A DNA stretch of 27,497 nucleotides. Origin: DATELY01 sp035276085. GTDB lineage: Bacteria; Pseudomonadota; Gammaproteobacteria; Steroidobacterales; Steroidobacteraceae. The stretch is taken from the NCBI GenBank assembly GCA_035276085.1, contig DATELY010000159.1, forward strand, positions 1 to 27,497, read 5' to 3'. The notes beneath the pieces were generated by a model. It did not search any database. It was not told where the DNA came from and saw only the letters and a list, made by a program, of their open reading frames with translations. Below are positions 1 through 8,861 of this stretch, in pieces. The translations under genes and the position numbers were made by a program. Each line of letters begins with the position of its first letter. Position 1 is the stretch's first letter.

Positions 1-192
1 TCGTCGCTCTAAGGCCAAAGTCGATCAGTGGAGGGGGCATTGCCTGAGAGATCCGTCAGTGGATCCCGCTTTGGCCGCAACGCGCTGCGCGCCAGCGAAA
101 GTCCAAGAATGAACTGCGAACGGCAGCACACGAACGCAGGCGCGAGATGGGCACACTCGTGATCAGTCACACGAGCCACTGCCGGAGATCTC

Positions 193-363
193 ATGACTCG
201 CGACAACGTGATCCCATTTCGCAAGCGTCCCCCGTCGGATGCGGAGATGGCGATCTATCGGCGTGCCACGCAGCACTGGAGCCCGCAGATGCGGCAGCTG
301 ATGTTCCCTGAACACTTCAGGCGCGATCAGGAAACGAACACCTTCGCGGCTGCCCGGCGCTGA
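193..363 (+). CDS. small hypothetical protein, 56 aa
   Basis: Short open frame from ATG at 193 to TGA at 361-363. A GGAG at about 5 nt before the ATG is a good ribosome binding site. The product starts MTRDNVIPFRKRPPSDAEM and is basic, with a VIPFRKR-type N-terminus and a downstream helix containing WSPQMRQLMFPEHF. There is no signal peptide or membrane segment. I do not recognise a family with confidence, though small cytosolic proteins opening with an 'NVIPFR' stretch are common in proteobacteria. It ends just before the convergent DUF1254 gene. Confidence 0.5.
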   Translation: MTRDNVIPFRKRPPSDAEMAIYRRATQHWSPQMRQLMFPEHFRRDQETNTFAAARR

Positions 364-366
364 GCT

Positions 367-1323
367 TTACTGCACTGGCTGCGGCTCCGGAAACGTCCAC
401 TTCCCGCTCAGGATTTCCACCCTCGGACGATAGAGCCTTACGAGGTAGTTCCAGCCCGGTGTGATCGGCAGGCAGTTGGGCGCTTTGCCGTCGCATCCGC
501 CGAACTGGATGTCCACGGATCCATCGGTGTTCTTCTCTGCGGTCAGATTGTTGATCGAATACGCGTTCTGCGGATTCGCTTCGAAATACCCCTTCGCGTT
601 GTAGACGCTGATCGACCAGAAACCGTCGACGGGCACGTTCTTGACGGTGAGCCTGTACACCGTCTTGCCGTCGTTCTGCCGCGGCGTGACGTTGAGGTAC
701 GTCGCCTCTTTTTCCGGGTTGCCACCCCAAGCCATCGCTGCGCCGATCAAGCGATGCACGGGATCGACCTGATCCTTCGTGCCGAACATTCCCTTGGAAT
801 CCGGTAGCGTCTTGCCGAGTGTGAGCAGCGCCTCGCGTACGACACTCTGCGTGCCTTGATCCCAATTGGGTGGCTCGAAGCGACCCGCATCCTTCTGATC
901 GACGTTGATCGCATCCTGCAGCGCGTGTACCTCCTTCACGTCCTTGGGATCGGATGGATCGACCAGAATGCGAATACCGATTCCAGCGTACCGCGTGCCG
1001 ATCTTCTCTCGGGTGAGCGTGTGCTTGCCTTGGCCATAGACGACGAGCGGCGAGTACTCGTCCTCGTCGAACACCTGCAACGACAGAAAGCGCTTGCCCG
1101 GATCGGGCAGCGTGATCGTGGCCGGGCCGGCATCGAGATCGAATACTGCCGTGCTGTACAGCGTATCGCGGTTCATGCGAATGACGTGTTGCTCGTCGAT
1201 CGGTGCCGGTTCGCGAAAGTGCCGCAGCTTGCCGAAGCCACCGTCCTTGACGATGTTGCCGAAGTACAGGTCGGTCTCAGCGCGGATGAAGTTGTCGGCC
1301 GTGACGGGAATGGTGGCTGGCAT
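367..1323 (-). CDS. DUF1254/DUF1214 domain protein, short form
   Basis: A 318-aa protein with an N-terminal DUF1254 half (about residues 5-130, with the typical HVIRMNRDTLYSTAVFDL segment) and a C-terminal DUF1214 half (about 200-318, with VDGFWSISVYNAKGYF and the family's WNYLVRLYRP ending). The biochemical function of this family is not established. The ATG at 1323 is preferred over an upstream in-frame ATG at 1398 because homology begins right after it and a GGAG-like sequence precedes it. No signal peptide is visible. It is the last of three same-strand genes (sulfatase, long DUF1254 protein, this one) and lies 146 bp after the long DUF1254 gene, so co-expression is likely. The two DUF1254 neighbours are diverged paralogues rather than a recent duplication. 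Confidence 0.85.
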   Translation of the reverse strand: MPATIPVTADNFIRAETDLYFGNIVKDGGFGKLRHFREPAPIDEQHVIRMNRDTLYSTAVFDLDAGPATITLPDPGKRFLSLQVFDEDEYSPLVVYGQGKHTLTREKIGTRYAGIGIRILVDPSDPKDVKEVHALQDAINVDQKDAGRFEPPNWDQGTQSVVREALLTLGKTLPDSKGMFGTKDQVDPVHRLIGAAMAWGGNPEKEATYLNVTPRQNDGKTVYRLTVKNVPVDGFWSISVYNAKGYFEANPQNAYSINNLTAEKNTDGSVDIQFGGCDGKAPNCLPITPGWNYLVRLYRPRVEILSGKWTFPEPQPVQ

Positions 1324-1469
1324 GTCGGTCTCCGAGAGGATGAGCGAGGGGTGTTGCGGGAGCATGATCGGCGGCCGACGACAAAAGTCGATCCGCAAGG
1401 AGGGCAGCTGCGGTCCAGCTGTCTGTGTGGTGAACGATCAAGCCAAAGCGCGGAGAGTTCGCGTCGACA

Positions 1470-2867
1470 TCACGGCTCTGGTCGCGGGCACGGATCAAGT
1501 CCGTTTACGCCGTTAGTCGCTTCGATGTCCGGTAGCCGCCACGTCTTGTCGAACAGTGCCTTTTCCGGGCCGTAGAAGCGAAACAGAACCTCGAAATTAC
1601 TGCCGGCTTTCGTTGGAATCCAATTCGACGCCATACGCTCGGGTGCTCTTGAGCCGAAGTAGATCGTCACAGATCCATCGACATTCTTCTGCAACCCGGA
1701 TGTCTGCGAAGAGCGGCTCGACCAGCGGGTGTTGCGGATCAGCGCGTGCGTCCCACGGTCGTACGCCGTTGCCGACCAGTACTGCTTTACCGGTGCGTTG
1801 GCCGGCACCGTGAGTCGATAGGTCTTGCCGCCATCGAACCTCCGGCCGGCTTGGTCCTTGATTGTCATCAGGTAGTACTGCCCTTGGCCGAGGTGTTTCG
1901 CGCTGAAGAACGCGTAGCTGTATGCGAGGCCGCGGTCGTCGATCGGGTAGCTGTCGGATGCTGCGAATCCCGATTGAATCTCGTGAGCGAACTCGGGCGA
2001 CGCCGGCAGAGCCCAGCGGGCGTCTTCCACGAATGGTGGATAGAACTCCTCATACTTATGGTCCATCCACGCGCGTGCTTCCCGAATGGCGCTCGCCAAG
2101 ATCTTCTTTGTCTTGGCGTCGGGCGCGAACGGCTTGCCTTTCTCGATCCCGATCGTTTTGAGCACATCGATCATCGCCTTGTCGCGCGGTTGCCATGGTT
2201 CGTGTTGTACGAAGCGGTCGAGTGCTTCGAAGAAGCGCAGGTCGTATGGAATCGTGGCGTCGAATACCACATCAGCTGCATCGACGAATTGCGTTGATCG
2301 AGATTTCGTGGCTTGCGCGAGAGGATAGAGTCGGATTCGTCTGGCGTATGCGACAGCACGTGCGACATCGGCGTCATTGGTGCTCTTGGGATTGGAGCGC
2401 AGCAAGGCGTAGCTCTGATACGTGGGCGATCGCATGGCGATGTAACCGTCCGGCACCGGATCCTTGTGTCCAGGTGGCAGGATGAGGTATTTCCCGCCGT
2501 TGCCCTCATCCACGCCCGCCGGTCCAACATCCTCGATTGCCGTTTGCCAGGCATCGTCGACCGAGCCAACGATCGTGCCTTCATCGGCCGGCGGAATCTC
2601 CATCACCACCGGCCCCACCTCTTTCGTGTCGAAAAGAGGGATGAAATAGATCGTGTCGGGGTTCGGCGTGAGTGTCTGGTTCTTCCAGTCGAACAGGCGC
2701 GACCAGAAAACGATCTTGTTACTTCCGGCTCCGCCTTTGGCGTCGCGCACCATTGCCTGATACATGAGATCGAAGTTGACGGCTGGCATGCCCCAGCTCA
2801 CGGCCTCGATTGCACGCCGTTCGACTGCACGACGCGCGAGGTCTTCGGCCGTGTGTTCCTTGCCCAT
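1470..2867 (-). CDS. DUF1254/DUF1214 domain protein, long form
   Basis: A 465-aa protein. The DUF1254 region is at about residues 25-150 (WGMPAVNFDLMYQAM, NPDTIYFIPLFDTKE) and DUF1214 is near the C-terminus (about 330-445, with KQYWSATAYDRGTHALIR and a final FRFYGPEKALFDKTWRLPDI). An ATG at 2867 with GGAG 6-7 nt upstream decides the start over an in-frame ATG at 2906. No signal peptide or membrane helix is visible, whereas many family members are exported. The gene follows the sulfatase on the same strand, separated by 105 bp that hold a strong hairpin, so it may have its own promoter or be attenuated. Family assignment is firm; no enzymatic activity can be named. Confidence 0.87.
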   Translation of the reverse strand: MGKEHTAEDLARRAVERRAIEAVSWGMPAVNFDLMYQAMVRDAKGGAGSNKIVFWSRLFDWKNQTLTPNPDTIYFIPLFDTKEVGPVVMEIPPADEGTIVGSVDDAWQTAIEDVGPAGVDEGNGGKYLILPPGHKDPVPDGYIAMRSPTYQSYALLRSNPKSTNDADVARAVAYARRIRLYPLAQATKSRSTQFVDAADVVFDATIPYDLRFFEALDRFVQHEPWQPRDKAMIDVLKTIGIEKGKPFAPDAKTKKILASAIREARAWMDHKYEEFYPPFVEDARWALPASPEFAHEIQSGFAASDSYPIDDRGLAYSYAFFSAKHLGQGQYYLMTIKDQAGRRFDGGKTYRLTVPANAPVKQYWSATAYDRGTHALIRNTRWSSRSSQTSGLQKNVDGSVTIYFGSRAPERMASNWIPTKAGSNFEVLFRFYGPEKALFDKTWRLPDIEATNGVNGLDPCPRPEP

Positions 2868-2922
2868 GAAAATCTCCAGTGCACCGGCACAACTCTCGCG
2901 CAACATCGAAGCTGGAAACGAA

Positions 2923-2953
2923 GACAGTCCTCATGGGTGAAATGAGGACTGTC
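2923..2953 (-). terminator. perfect 12-bp stem, 7-nt loop hairpin
   Basis: The arms GACAGTCCTCAT (2923-2934) and ATGAGGACTGTC (2942-2953) are perfect reverse complements around a GGGTGAA loop. The element lies 20 bp after the sulfatase stop on the minus strand and is followed on that strand by TTCGTTT, a weak U-tract. I read it as an intrinsic terminator or attenuator ending the sulfatase transcript. A protein-binding operator for the downstream DUF1254 gene is the alternative. Confidence 0.6.
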
Positions 2954-2972
2954 GCATTCGCTCACCGCCTGA

Positions 2973-4487
2973 CTACGCCGCGCTGCGCGATGCGGCTTCC
3001 ATGTGCTTCTGCGCCCCTCGCGCTTTCTCGAGCGCTTGATCGATGCTGAAGCTGGCCGGCCGCTGTCGCGGTGGGAATTCCTGGAACGTCTTCAGAAACT
3101 CGGCCACGACGGCCTGTGCGGGTACGAGCAGGAACGCGCGGTCGGCCATCCACCTGTCGTAGAACATGCTGGCGTCTTCATCGCCACGCTCGAATGGATC
3201 GCTTCTGAGGTTGAAGATCTTCGGGGCGCGCAGCGCGACCATCGGTTCGCGCCAGACGCCGAGTCCGTGACCGCGCTGTTCGAGGAACGTGACCTTCCAG
3301 TGGCTTACCCGTAGCGCCATGAGATCGCCGTCGTCGCTCCAGTACAGGAATCCCTTGCGCGGGTTCTCCTTCACTTCTCCTTTGACGAACGGCAGCAGAT
3401 TGAAGCCGTCGATGTGCACCTTGAAGGTCTTGTTGCCGGCCTTGTATCCCTTCTTGAGCTTGCTGACGATGTCGGGTTCTCCCGCGGCCGCCGCCAATGT
3501 CGGCAAGACATCGGTATGCGAGAACATCTCGTTGGAGACCGTGCCGGGCTTGATCATGCCGGGCCATCGGATCGCGCACGGTACGCGCCAGCCGCCTTCG
3601 TAGTTCGTGTCCTTTTCGCCGCGAAACGGCGTCGAACCGCCGTCGGGCCAGCTCATGACTTCCGCGCCGTTGTCGGTGGTGTAGATCACGAGCGTGTTGT
3701 CGGCGATGCCGAGCTCATCGAGCTTCGCCAACAGCCTGCCGACATGGCCGTCATGCTCGACCATCCCGTCCGGATACACACCGAGCCCGGTCACGCCCTG
3801 AGACTCTTTCTTCAGATGCGTGAAGATGTGCATGCGCGTGGAGTTCCACCAGACGAAGAAGGGTTTCTTGTCCTTGGTCGCCTTGTCCATGAACTCGAGA
3901 CTGGCGTCGAGGAACTCTTCATCGACGCTTTCCATCCGCTTCACGGTGAGCGGCCCCGTGTTTTCTATCTTCTGCGTCCCGTCCGGATTCGCCCATGAAT
4001 GCAGCACGCCGCGCGGTCCGAATTTCTTCTTGAATTCGGGGTCCTTGGGGTAGTCGGGACTCTCGGGTTCCTGTTCGGCATTCAGGTGATAGAGGTTGCC
4101 GAAGAACTCATCGAACCCATGCGCAGTGGGCAGGAACTCGTCGCGATCGCCGAGATGGTTCTTGCCGAACTGACCGGTCACGTAGCCGAGCGGTCGCAAG
4201 ATCTCTGCGATCGTGGGGTCTTCGGGCTGCAATCCGAGCTCCGCGCCGGGAAGGCCGACCTTCGTGAGACCTGTGCGGATCGGCGATTGCCCGGTGATGA
4301 ATGCGGCGCGGCCCGCGGTGCAACTCTGCTGTCCATACCAGTCCGTGAACAGCGCGCCTTCCTGCGCGATGCGATCGATGTTCGGCGTGCGGTACCCCAT
4401 GACGCCGAGGTTGTAGGCACTGACGTTGTACCAGCCGATGTCGTCTCCCATGATGACGAGAATGTTGGGCTTGCTCTGCTGCGGCAT
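2973..4487 (-). CDS. arylsulfatase-type sulfatase (formylglycine class)
   Basis: A 504-aa type I sulfatase that hydrolyses sulfate esters using a calcium ion and a formylglycine made from cysteine. Visible motifs are the metal-binding DD near residues 15-16 (NILVIMGDDIGWYN), the maturation motif C56-T-A-G-R60 followed by AAFITGQ, K109/H111 in FGKNHLGD, H220, and D272-N273 in YTTDNGAE. The motif carries Ala and Gly where the classic C-x-P-S-R has Pro and Ser, a known subgroup. The start at 4487 is set by GAGGAGGAG about 7 nt upstream; an in-frame ATG at 4676 would add 63 residues of no visible homology. No signal peptide is seen, so a cytoplasmic location is suggested, unlike many sulfatases. 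The formylglycine-generating enzyme is not in the window. The substrate cannot be predicted. Confidence 0.9.
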   Translation of the reverse strand: MPQQSKPNILVIMGDDIGWYNVSAYNLGVMGYRTPNIDRIAQEGALFTDWYGQQSCTAGRAAFITGQSPIRTGLTKVGLPGAELGLQPEDPTIAEILRPLGYVTGQFGKNHLGDRDEFLPTAHGFDEFFGNLYHLNAEQEPESPDYPKDPEFKKKFGPRGVLHSWANPDGTQKIENTGPLTVKRMESVDEEFLDASLEFMDKATKDKKPFFVWWNSTRMHIFTHLKKESQGVTGLGVYPDGMVEHDGHVGRLLAKLDELGIADNTLVIYTTDNGAEVMSWPDGGSTPFRGEKDTNYEGGWRVPCAIRWPGMIKPGTVSNEMFSHTDVLPTLAAAAGEPDIVSKLKKGYKAGNKTFKVHIDGFNLLPFVKGEVKENPRKGFLYWSDDGDLMALRVSHWKVTFLEQRGHGLGVWREPMVALRAPKIFNLRSDPFERGDEDASMFYDRWMADRAFLLVPAQAVVAEFLKTFQEFPPRQRPASFSIDQALEKARGAQKHMEAASRSAA

Positions 4488-4676
4488 GACACTCCTCCTC
4501 AAAAAGGCGTGCATCTTGTCGTCATCGACAGCGCAGGACTGTATGTACGAGGTGCAAATCGAGGCACACGTCTCTCGTAAGCGAAGGACGGCGTTCGTGT
4601 CGTTGCCCATGCTCCGTATGTTTCTCGTGGCGCCGTGAGCCCAAAGTCGCGCTGCAACGGCGTGCAGGAGCGGCAC

Positions 4677-6272
4677 ATGGGTTCGATGTCATCACGGCGT
4701 CAACACAGAGACTGGCTGCTGCCAATCGTCTTCGCTGTGTTGGTGGCTGCGTGCGGCTCGGACAAGAAGGAGAGCGTTGCCACTGCGCCTGCAGGAAGTG
4801 CGACTACACCGCCGGCAGCCAATCCAGCTCCTCCGCCTGTTGTGCCCGTCCCCGCCGTCACGCAGGCATCCTGGGCACCCGATGCACTCGAAGAATTGCT
4901 GGCGCCCATCGCGCTGTATCCGGATCAGCTCCTCACACAGATTCTTGCGGCGTCGGTGAACTCGCAAGAGGTGCTCGACGGCGGCAACTGGCTGCTGCAG
5001 AACCAGAACTTGAGCGGTGATGCCCTGGACAACGCCGCGCGAACGGCAGGCTTCGGTGCCGCAATGCGTTCGCTGCTGCAGTTTCCCCCGGTCGTCGACA
5101 TGCTCTGTCAACAAATCGATTGGACGCGACAGGTGGGCTCCGCATTCACGTCGGATCAGAAAGGTGTGCTCGATGCGGTACAACGTTTGCGTGCACAAGC
5201 GGCTGAGGTGGGCAACTTGAAATCGACGCCGGAGCAGACGGTCGAAACGAAGGTCGAGAACAATCAGACCATCGTCGAAGTGAAGCCTGCGAATCCTGAA
5301 GTCGTGTACGTGCCGCAATACAACCCGCAGGTGGTCTATACGACGCCACCTCCGGCAGCTCCCGCGCCCGCAACGACGACTACCACGACGGCCGACGATC
5401 CCAATACCGTGAGCACCAGCACCGCCGTTGCTGGCGGGCTCCTCGCGTTCGGCGCGGGGATGCTGATCGGCAATGCAATGAACGATGACGACGATGACTA
5501 CTGCTGCTATCCGAACTGGGGTCACAGCACGGTCGTCGTCGGTGCGCGGCCGTTCTACCCGCCCGCGTATGCGTATCGACCGGCATACAACTCCGGCTTC
5601 AGACCCGCGTACGGTTACAACCCGCCGGCCGGATATGGCAACAACTACAGAAACCGGAGCGGCAACACCAACGTCAACATCAACAACAACGACTACTACA
5701 ACCGTTTCAGCAACAACCAGAACCTGCGCGCCCGCAACACGCAAAGCCCGTTGAGCGGCGCAACGCAGAATCGTTATGGGCAAGGCGGGACCAATCGCGG
5801 CGCGCAAACGGGGACCCATCGCGCCGACAGTTGGAAGGGTCAGTCCAGCTATCGTGGCACGCGCAATGACGCGAGCACTGCGCGACTCAATGAGGCCGCA
5901 GGCGGCCGTGTAGGCACGGGCGATCGCAAGGCGGAATCGAGCTCCCTGCGTCTCGCAGATGCATCCGACGCACGCAATTCGTTTTCGAGAGACGGCGGCA
6001 CGCGTCCAACGTCAACGAATCGCAGCATGAACACCGATCGCGGCTACGGCGAGTCGCCACGAATGCCGGATCGAGACACGAATGTGCAGCGCCCCGCGCA
6101 AGCTGACACTGCACAGAGCCTGCCGAGCCGGCAGGAGCACTCGCGTGACAGCACGTTCTCCGGCGCGAGCGCACGGGACAGCGGCTCATTCGAACGTTCA
6201 GCCAGCGCGCGTGGACGGGCGAGTGCCGGTAGCGGCGGTCGTGCCGCTCGTGGTGGCGGTCGCAGGCGTTAG
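4677..6272 (+). CDS. DUF3300 lipoprotein with low-complexity C-terminus
   Basis: A 531-aa predicted lipoprotein. The signal peptide ends in a lipobox (V-A-A-C26), followed by a Pro/Ala-rich linker. The DUF3300 domain lies at about residues 68-250 (LLAPIALYPDQLLTQILAAS, and YVPQYNPQVVY near 225). Then come a glycine-rich helix and a DDDDDYCCYPNWG patch. The last 220 or so residues are a disordered Asn/Arg/Ser/Gly-rich tail. The ATG at 4677 has AGGAG 6 nt upstream. The gene diverges from the sulfatase across a 189-bp gap and is followed 6 bp later by the DUF2950 gene, forming a clear two-gene operon. This pairing is known from many genomes, but its function is not. An envelope role is the only safe inference. 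Confidence 0.88.
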   Translation: MGSMSSRRQHRDWLLPIVFAVLVAACGSDKKESVATAPAGSATTPPAANPAPPPVVPVPAVTQASWAPDALEELLAPIALYPDQLLTQILAASVNSQEVLDGGNWLLQNQNLSGDALDNAARTAGFGAAMRSLLQFPPVVDMLCQQIDWTRQVGSAFTSDQKGVLDAVQRLRAQAAEVGNLKSTPEQTVETKVENNQTIVEVKPANPEVVYVPQYNPQVVYTTPPPAAPAPATTTTTTADDPNTVSTSTAVAGGLLAFGAGMLIGNAMNDDDDDYCCYPNWGHSTVVVGARPFYPPAYAYRPAYNSGFRPAYGYNPPAGYGNNYRNRSGNTNVNINNNDYYNRFSNNQNLRARNTQSPLSGATQNRYGQGGTNRGAQTGTHRADSWKGQSSYRGTRNDASTARLNEAAGGRVGTGDRKAESSSLRLADASDARNSFSRDGGTRPTSTNRSMNTDRGYGESPRMPDRDTNVQRPAQADTAQSLPSRQEHSRDSTFSGASARDSGSFERSASARGRASAGSGGRAARGGGRRR

Positions 6273-6278
6273 GAGCGG

Positions 6279-7235
6279 ATGATGCCGATGCGTGTGGTCC
6301 ATGGTGCAGTAGTGGCGACGGCTTGCGTCCTGCTCGCCTGCGGAGGCGCAGAAAGGGAACAGAAGGAGAGCGCGGCATGGTCGTTCGCTACGCCTGAAGC
6401 CGCCGTCGCGGCCTTCGTCGCCGCGCTGGAGAAGAACAACACCGATGAGCTGGAGTCGTTGTTGGGGCCCGGCACGAAGGGGATGTTGTCCTCGGGCGAT
6501 GAGGTCGCGGATCGCAATGCACGCCAGTCATTTCTGCAGCGCTATCGAGACAAGCATCAACTGGTTGCGGGCGGCCCCGACGATCTCGCATTGCAGGTGG
6601 GGCATGACGATTGGCCGCTGCCGATTCCTCTAGTGCGTCGCAATGGCCGTTGGTCCTTCGATGGCGCCGCCGGTGCGGAAGAGCTCGTGATGCGGCGGAT
6701 CGGTGCGAACGAGCTGCGTGTCATTGCGGTGATGCATGGATATGTCGATGCGCAGCAGGAATACGCGTCCGCAGGTCGCGACGGTGGCGAGCCTGGCGTC
6801 TTCGCGCAGCGGTTACGCAGCGATCCCGGCAAGCAGGACGGTCTGTATTGGGAGACGGCTCCGGGACAACCCCACAGTCCGTTGGGTCCATTCGTGGCGG
6901 CCGCGGCCGAGGAGGGGTACACGGCGAGCGGCTCATCCCAGGGCGCCGCAACGCAGCGTCCATACCATGGCTATCGCTATCGAATGTTGTTCTCTCAAGG
7001 CGATGCTGCGAGTGGCGGCGCACACGACTACATCGTCGACGGCAAGCTCAAGGACGGGTTCGCGCTCGTCGCGTTTCCCGATTCGTACGGCAAGAGCGGC
7101 GTCATGACGTTCATGGTGAATCAGGATGGCGTCGTCTGGCAGCGCGATCTCGGTGAAGAGACGCCGAAGGTCGCGGCTGCGATGAAGCAGTTCAATCCCG
7201 ATCCGAACTGGACGCCGATCGCGAGTGAGGGCTGA
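6279..7235 (+). CDS. DUF2950 lipoprotein
   Basis: A 318-aa predicted lipoprotein of the DUF2950 family, with a lipobox at L-L-A-C21. The family core includes WSFATPEAAVAAFVAAL near the start, RNGRWSFDGAAGAEELVMRRI, the DAQQEYAS segment, YWETAPGQPHSPLGP and a C-terminal NQDGVVWQRDLGE. An AGGAG at 6271-6275 overlaps the stop of the DUF3300 gene. Two adjacent ATGs (6279 and 6282) are possible, and the second has the better 6-nt spacing. It is translationally linked to DUF3300, so the two proteins probably act together in the envelope. Function unknown. Confidence 0.88.
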   Translation: MMPMRVVHGAVVATACVLLACGGAEREQKESAAWSFATPEAAVAAFVAALEKNNTDELESLLGPGTKGMLSSGDEVADRNARQSFLQRYRDKHQLVAGGPDDLALQVGHDDWPLPIPLVRRNGRWSFDGAAGAEELVMRRIGANELRVIAVMHGYVDAQQEYASAGRDGGEPGVFAQRLRSDPGKQDGLYWETAPGQPHSPLGPFVAAAAEEGYTASGSSQGAATQRPYHGYRYRMLFSQGDAASGGAHDYIVDGKLKDGFALVAFPDSYGKSGVMTFMVNQDGVVWQRDLGEETPKVAAAMKQFNPDPNWTPIASEG

Positions 7236-7340
7236 GCTCGCTCCTTCGTCCGCCTGAGATTCCAAGGACGAGCGCAAGCACTGTCGATGCGTTCGGTCGG
7301 GATTGAGCGCAGTGCCGTGCTTGACCCTTGCGCAGGAAGC

Positions 7341-7808
7341 TCAGCCGAACGGTCCGACGCGATACAGCATGCTGATCATTGCGGCGACGCCGAAGGCGAG
7401 CAGGGCAATGGCAGTGATGAGCGTCAGGGAGGGTGGGAACTTGCTCTCGCCGTGGATGAGGCCGCTGGCGGTCATGCGCTCGCGCTCATGGCGCAAGCCG
7501 AGCATGAACCGCACGTGATACGCGATGCCCAGCACGAGCATGACGATACCGAGCACGACGAGGGTTATCCCGAAATTGCGTGTGGCCTGTGCCCCGCTCG
7601 CCAGCACATTGGAGTCGCGCAGTTTCTGGAAGAATTGGAAGATGGTGAAGCCGAAGCTGATCAACGACAGCGAGGTGCGGATGATCGACATCAACGTGCG
7701 ATCGGCACTCATGCGCGTGCGCTGAAAGGACATTCCCGTGCGGCGCGAAGAAAGCTCGACGGAGATCTCGTCGGGCGATGATGGACGTGTGACGGGCACC
7801 GATGCCAT
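7341..7808 (-). CDS. DUF202 (YidH-like) inner-membrane protein
   Basis: A 155-aa membrane protein with the DUF202 signature: RTRMSADRTLMSIIRTSLSLISFGF at about residues 30-54, followed by three hydrophobic helices (about 46-60, 79-103, 127-148). The family comprises small membrane proteins of unknown role (YidH/YidG type). The ATG at 7808 is chosen because the conserved region begins shortly after it; the ribosome binding site is weak, and an in-frame ATG at 7874 is less likely. The gene converges with the DUF2950 gene across about 105 bp in which I see no clear terminator. Confidence 0.8.
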   Translation of the reverse strand: MASVPVTRPSSPDEISVELSSRRTGMSFQRTRMSADRTLMSIIRTSLSLISFGFTIFQFFQKLRDSNVLASGAQATRNFGITLVVLGIVMLVLGIAYHVRFMLGLRHERERMTASGLIHGESKFPPSLTLITAIALLAFGVAAMISMLYRVGPFG

Positions 7809-8049
7809 GCGGATCACTTGAGCTGCGAGAACCGTTCGAGCCAATGGTGCGAAAAGGGGACTACCGGGCCGCATCGATCCTGTGAGCAGACGATGTCCTT
7901 ACCTCGACTTCGGATCGGCGGTGCAATCGATTCGGGTCAGGAGATCGTCACTACGTTAGTCGGCATGGCGGTGAGTGAGTATCAGGAAGAGGGGCAGATG
8001 CAGCGCCCTTGCGCAACGACGAGTCGGCGCCCATCGCGTCGTTCGCCAC

Positions 8050-8367
8050 CTACGCGTAGCAACGGTCGCAGTCGGATTGTTGCGGATTCTGATCGAGCCG
8101 AGGTCGGTAACAGCGCTCGGACACCCGGCGCGGACTGCGTTGGCGTTGCACCGAGCAGGATACCGTTGGTGCGGAGGCTGTGGACATCGCCGCAGGGCGG
8201 CTGACTCCCGTCGGAACCGTCTGTGCACGAACTATCGCCGGATCGTCCTCATACAGTTGCGATGGTGCTGCGTACGTAGGTCGCTCCGGATGACCATAGG
8301 CCTGTCCGAGCGGCAGTGCGACTGCACTCGAAAACAGCAGGATGCGAAGGCCAGGTGAAATGCACAC
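8050..8367 (-). CDS. possible small secreted protein, GTG start
   Basis: Weakly supported open frame of about 105 aa starting at a GTG 7 bp after the receiver gene stop. Its first 24 residues look like a signal peptide (CISPGLRILLFSSAVALPL, then GQAYG). The mature part is Arg/Ser/Pro-rich with no recognisable domain. There is no convincing ribosome binding site, and the second half looks like ordinary noncoding GC-rich translation, so the frame may be shorter, frameshifted or not a gene. The rest of the interval 7809-8374 shows no other supportable gene, RNA or repeat. Confidence 0.28.
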   Translation of the reverse strand: MCISPGLRILLFSSAVALPLGQAYGHPERPTYAAPSQLYEDDPAIVRAQTVPTGVSRPAAMSTASAPTVSCSVQRQRSPRRVSERCYRPRLDQNPQQSDCDRCYA

Positions 8368-8374
8368 AGCGTGC

Positions 8375-8764
8375 TCACTTTGTCTTGCCGACGATGGCAC
8401 GCTTCACGGCGTCGAGCAGGACCTCGCGTGCAAACGGTTTGGTCAGATAGGCAATGGCACCCGCTTCGTTCGCGGCGCGTCGATGCATGGGGTCATCGTG
8501 AGCCGTGATCACGACCAGCGGCACGGTCGTGCCGAGCTGTCGCAGCAGCTCGAATCCAGACATGTCCGGCAGATGCACGTCGAGGACGAAGCAGTCCGCG
8601 ATTCGACCACGCGTCACGAGCACCTCCTTTCCCGATTTGAAACTGCACGTGCGAAATCCGGCCGCTTGCAGCTGCCGGATCAACGCCTGGTTGAGGCTGA
8701 CATCGTCCTCGACCACTGCCACCACACCGTGGTGTTCCCGCGTGGAGTCCGAAGCCCGCGGCAT
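8375..8764 (-). CDS. stand-alone receiver-domain response regulator
   Basis: A 129-aa single receiver domain. Acidic residues E19-D20-D21, phospho-acceptor D62 (CFVLDVHLPDMSG), T87 (VVITAHDD) and K109 (YLTKPF) are all present, so it should be phosphorylatable. There is no output domain. The start at 8764 has an AGGTGG-like site upstream. It lies 97 bp downstream of the histidine kinase on the same strand and is probably co-transcribed with it. Proteins of this kind act as a phosphate relay or sink, or by protein contact (CheY/Spo0F-like roles). With a LuxR-type regulator opposite, it may compete for or modulate the kinase's phosphoryl groups. Confidence 0.88.
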   Translation of the reverse strand: MPRASDSTREHHGVVAVVEDDVSLNQALIRQLQAAGFRTCSFKSGKEVLVTRGRIADCFVLDVHLPDMSGFELLRQLGTTVPLVVITAHDDPMHRRAANEAGAIAYLTKPFAREVLLDAVKRAIVGKTK

Positions 8765-8861
8765 GGTGTCCACCTTCGGCCGGATTGAAGCAAAAGGAAG
8801 TAACGCCAATCGCTCCTGGGCATCAATTAGTAGAGCGGGCGAGATTCAGTGCGCCACCACG

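Noticed and set aside
5480..5720. Asp- and Asn-rich codon repeats as a tandem repeat element
   Set aside because: They are in frame within the DUF3300 protein's low-complexity tail and show no regular unit.
4692..5819. Long open frame on the minus strand opposite the DUF3300 gene
   Set aside because: Its translation is Arg/Val-rich with no domain, and it is an antisense shadow of a clear lipoprotein gene with a good start.
8720..8738. ACCACACCGTGGTGT, resembling the cluster operator motif
   Set aside because: It mismatches the motif at several fixed positions and lies inside the receiver gene's coding sequence.
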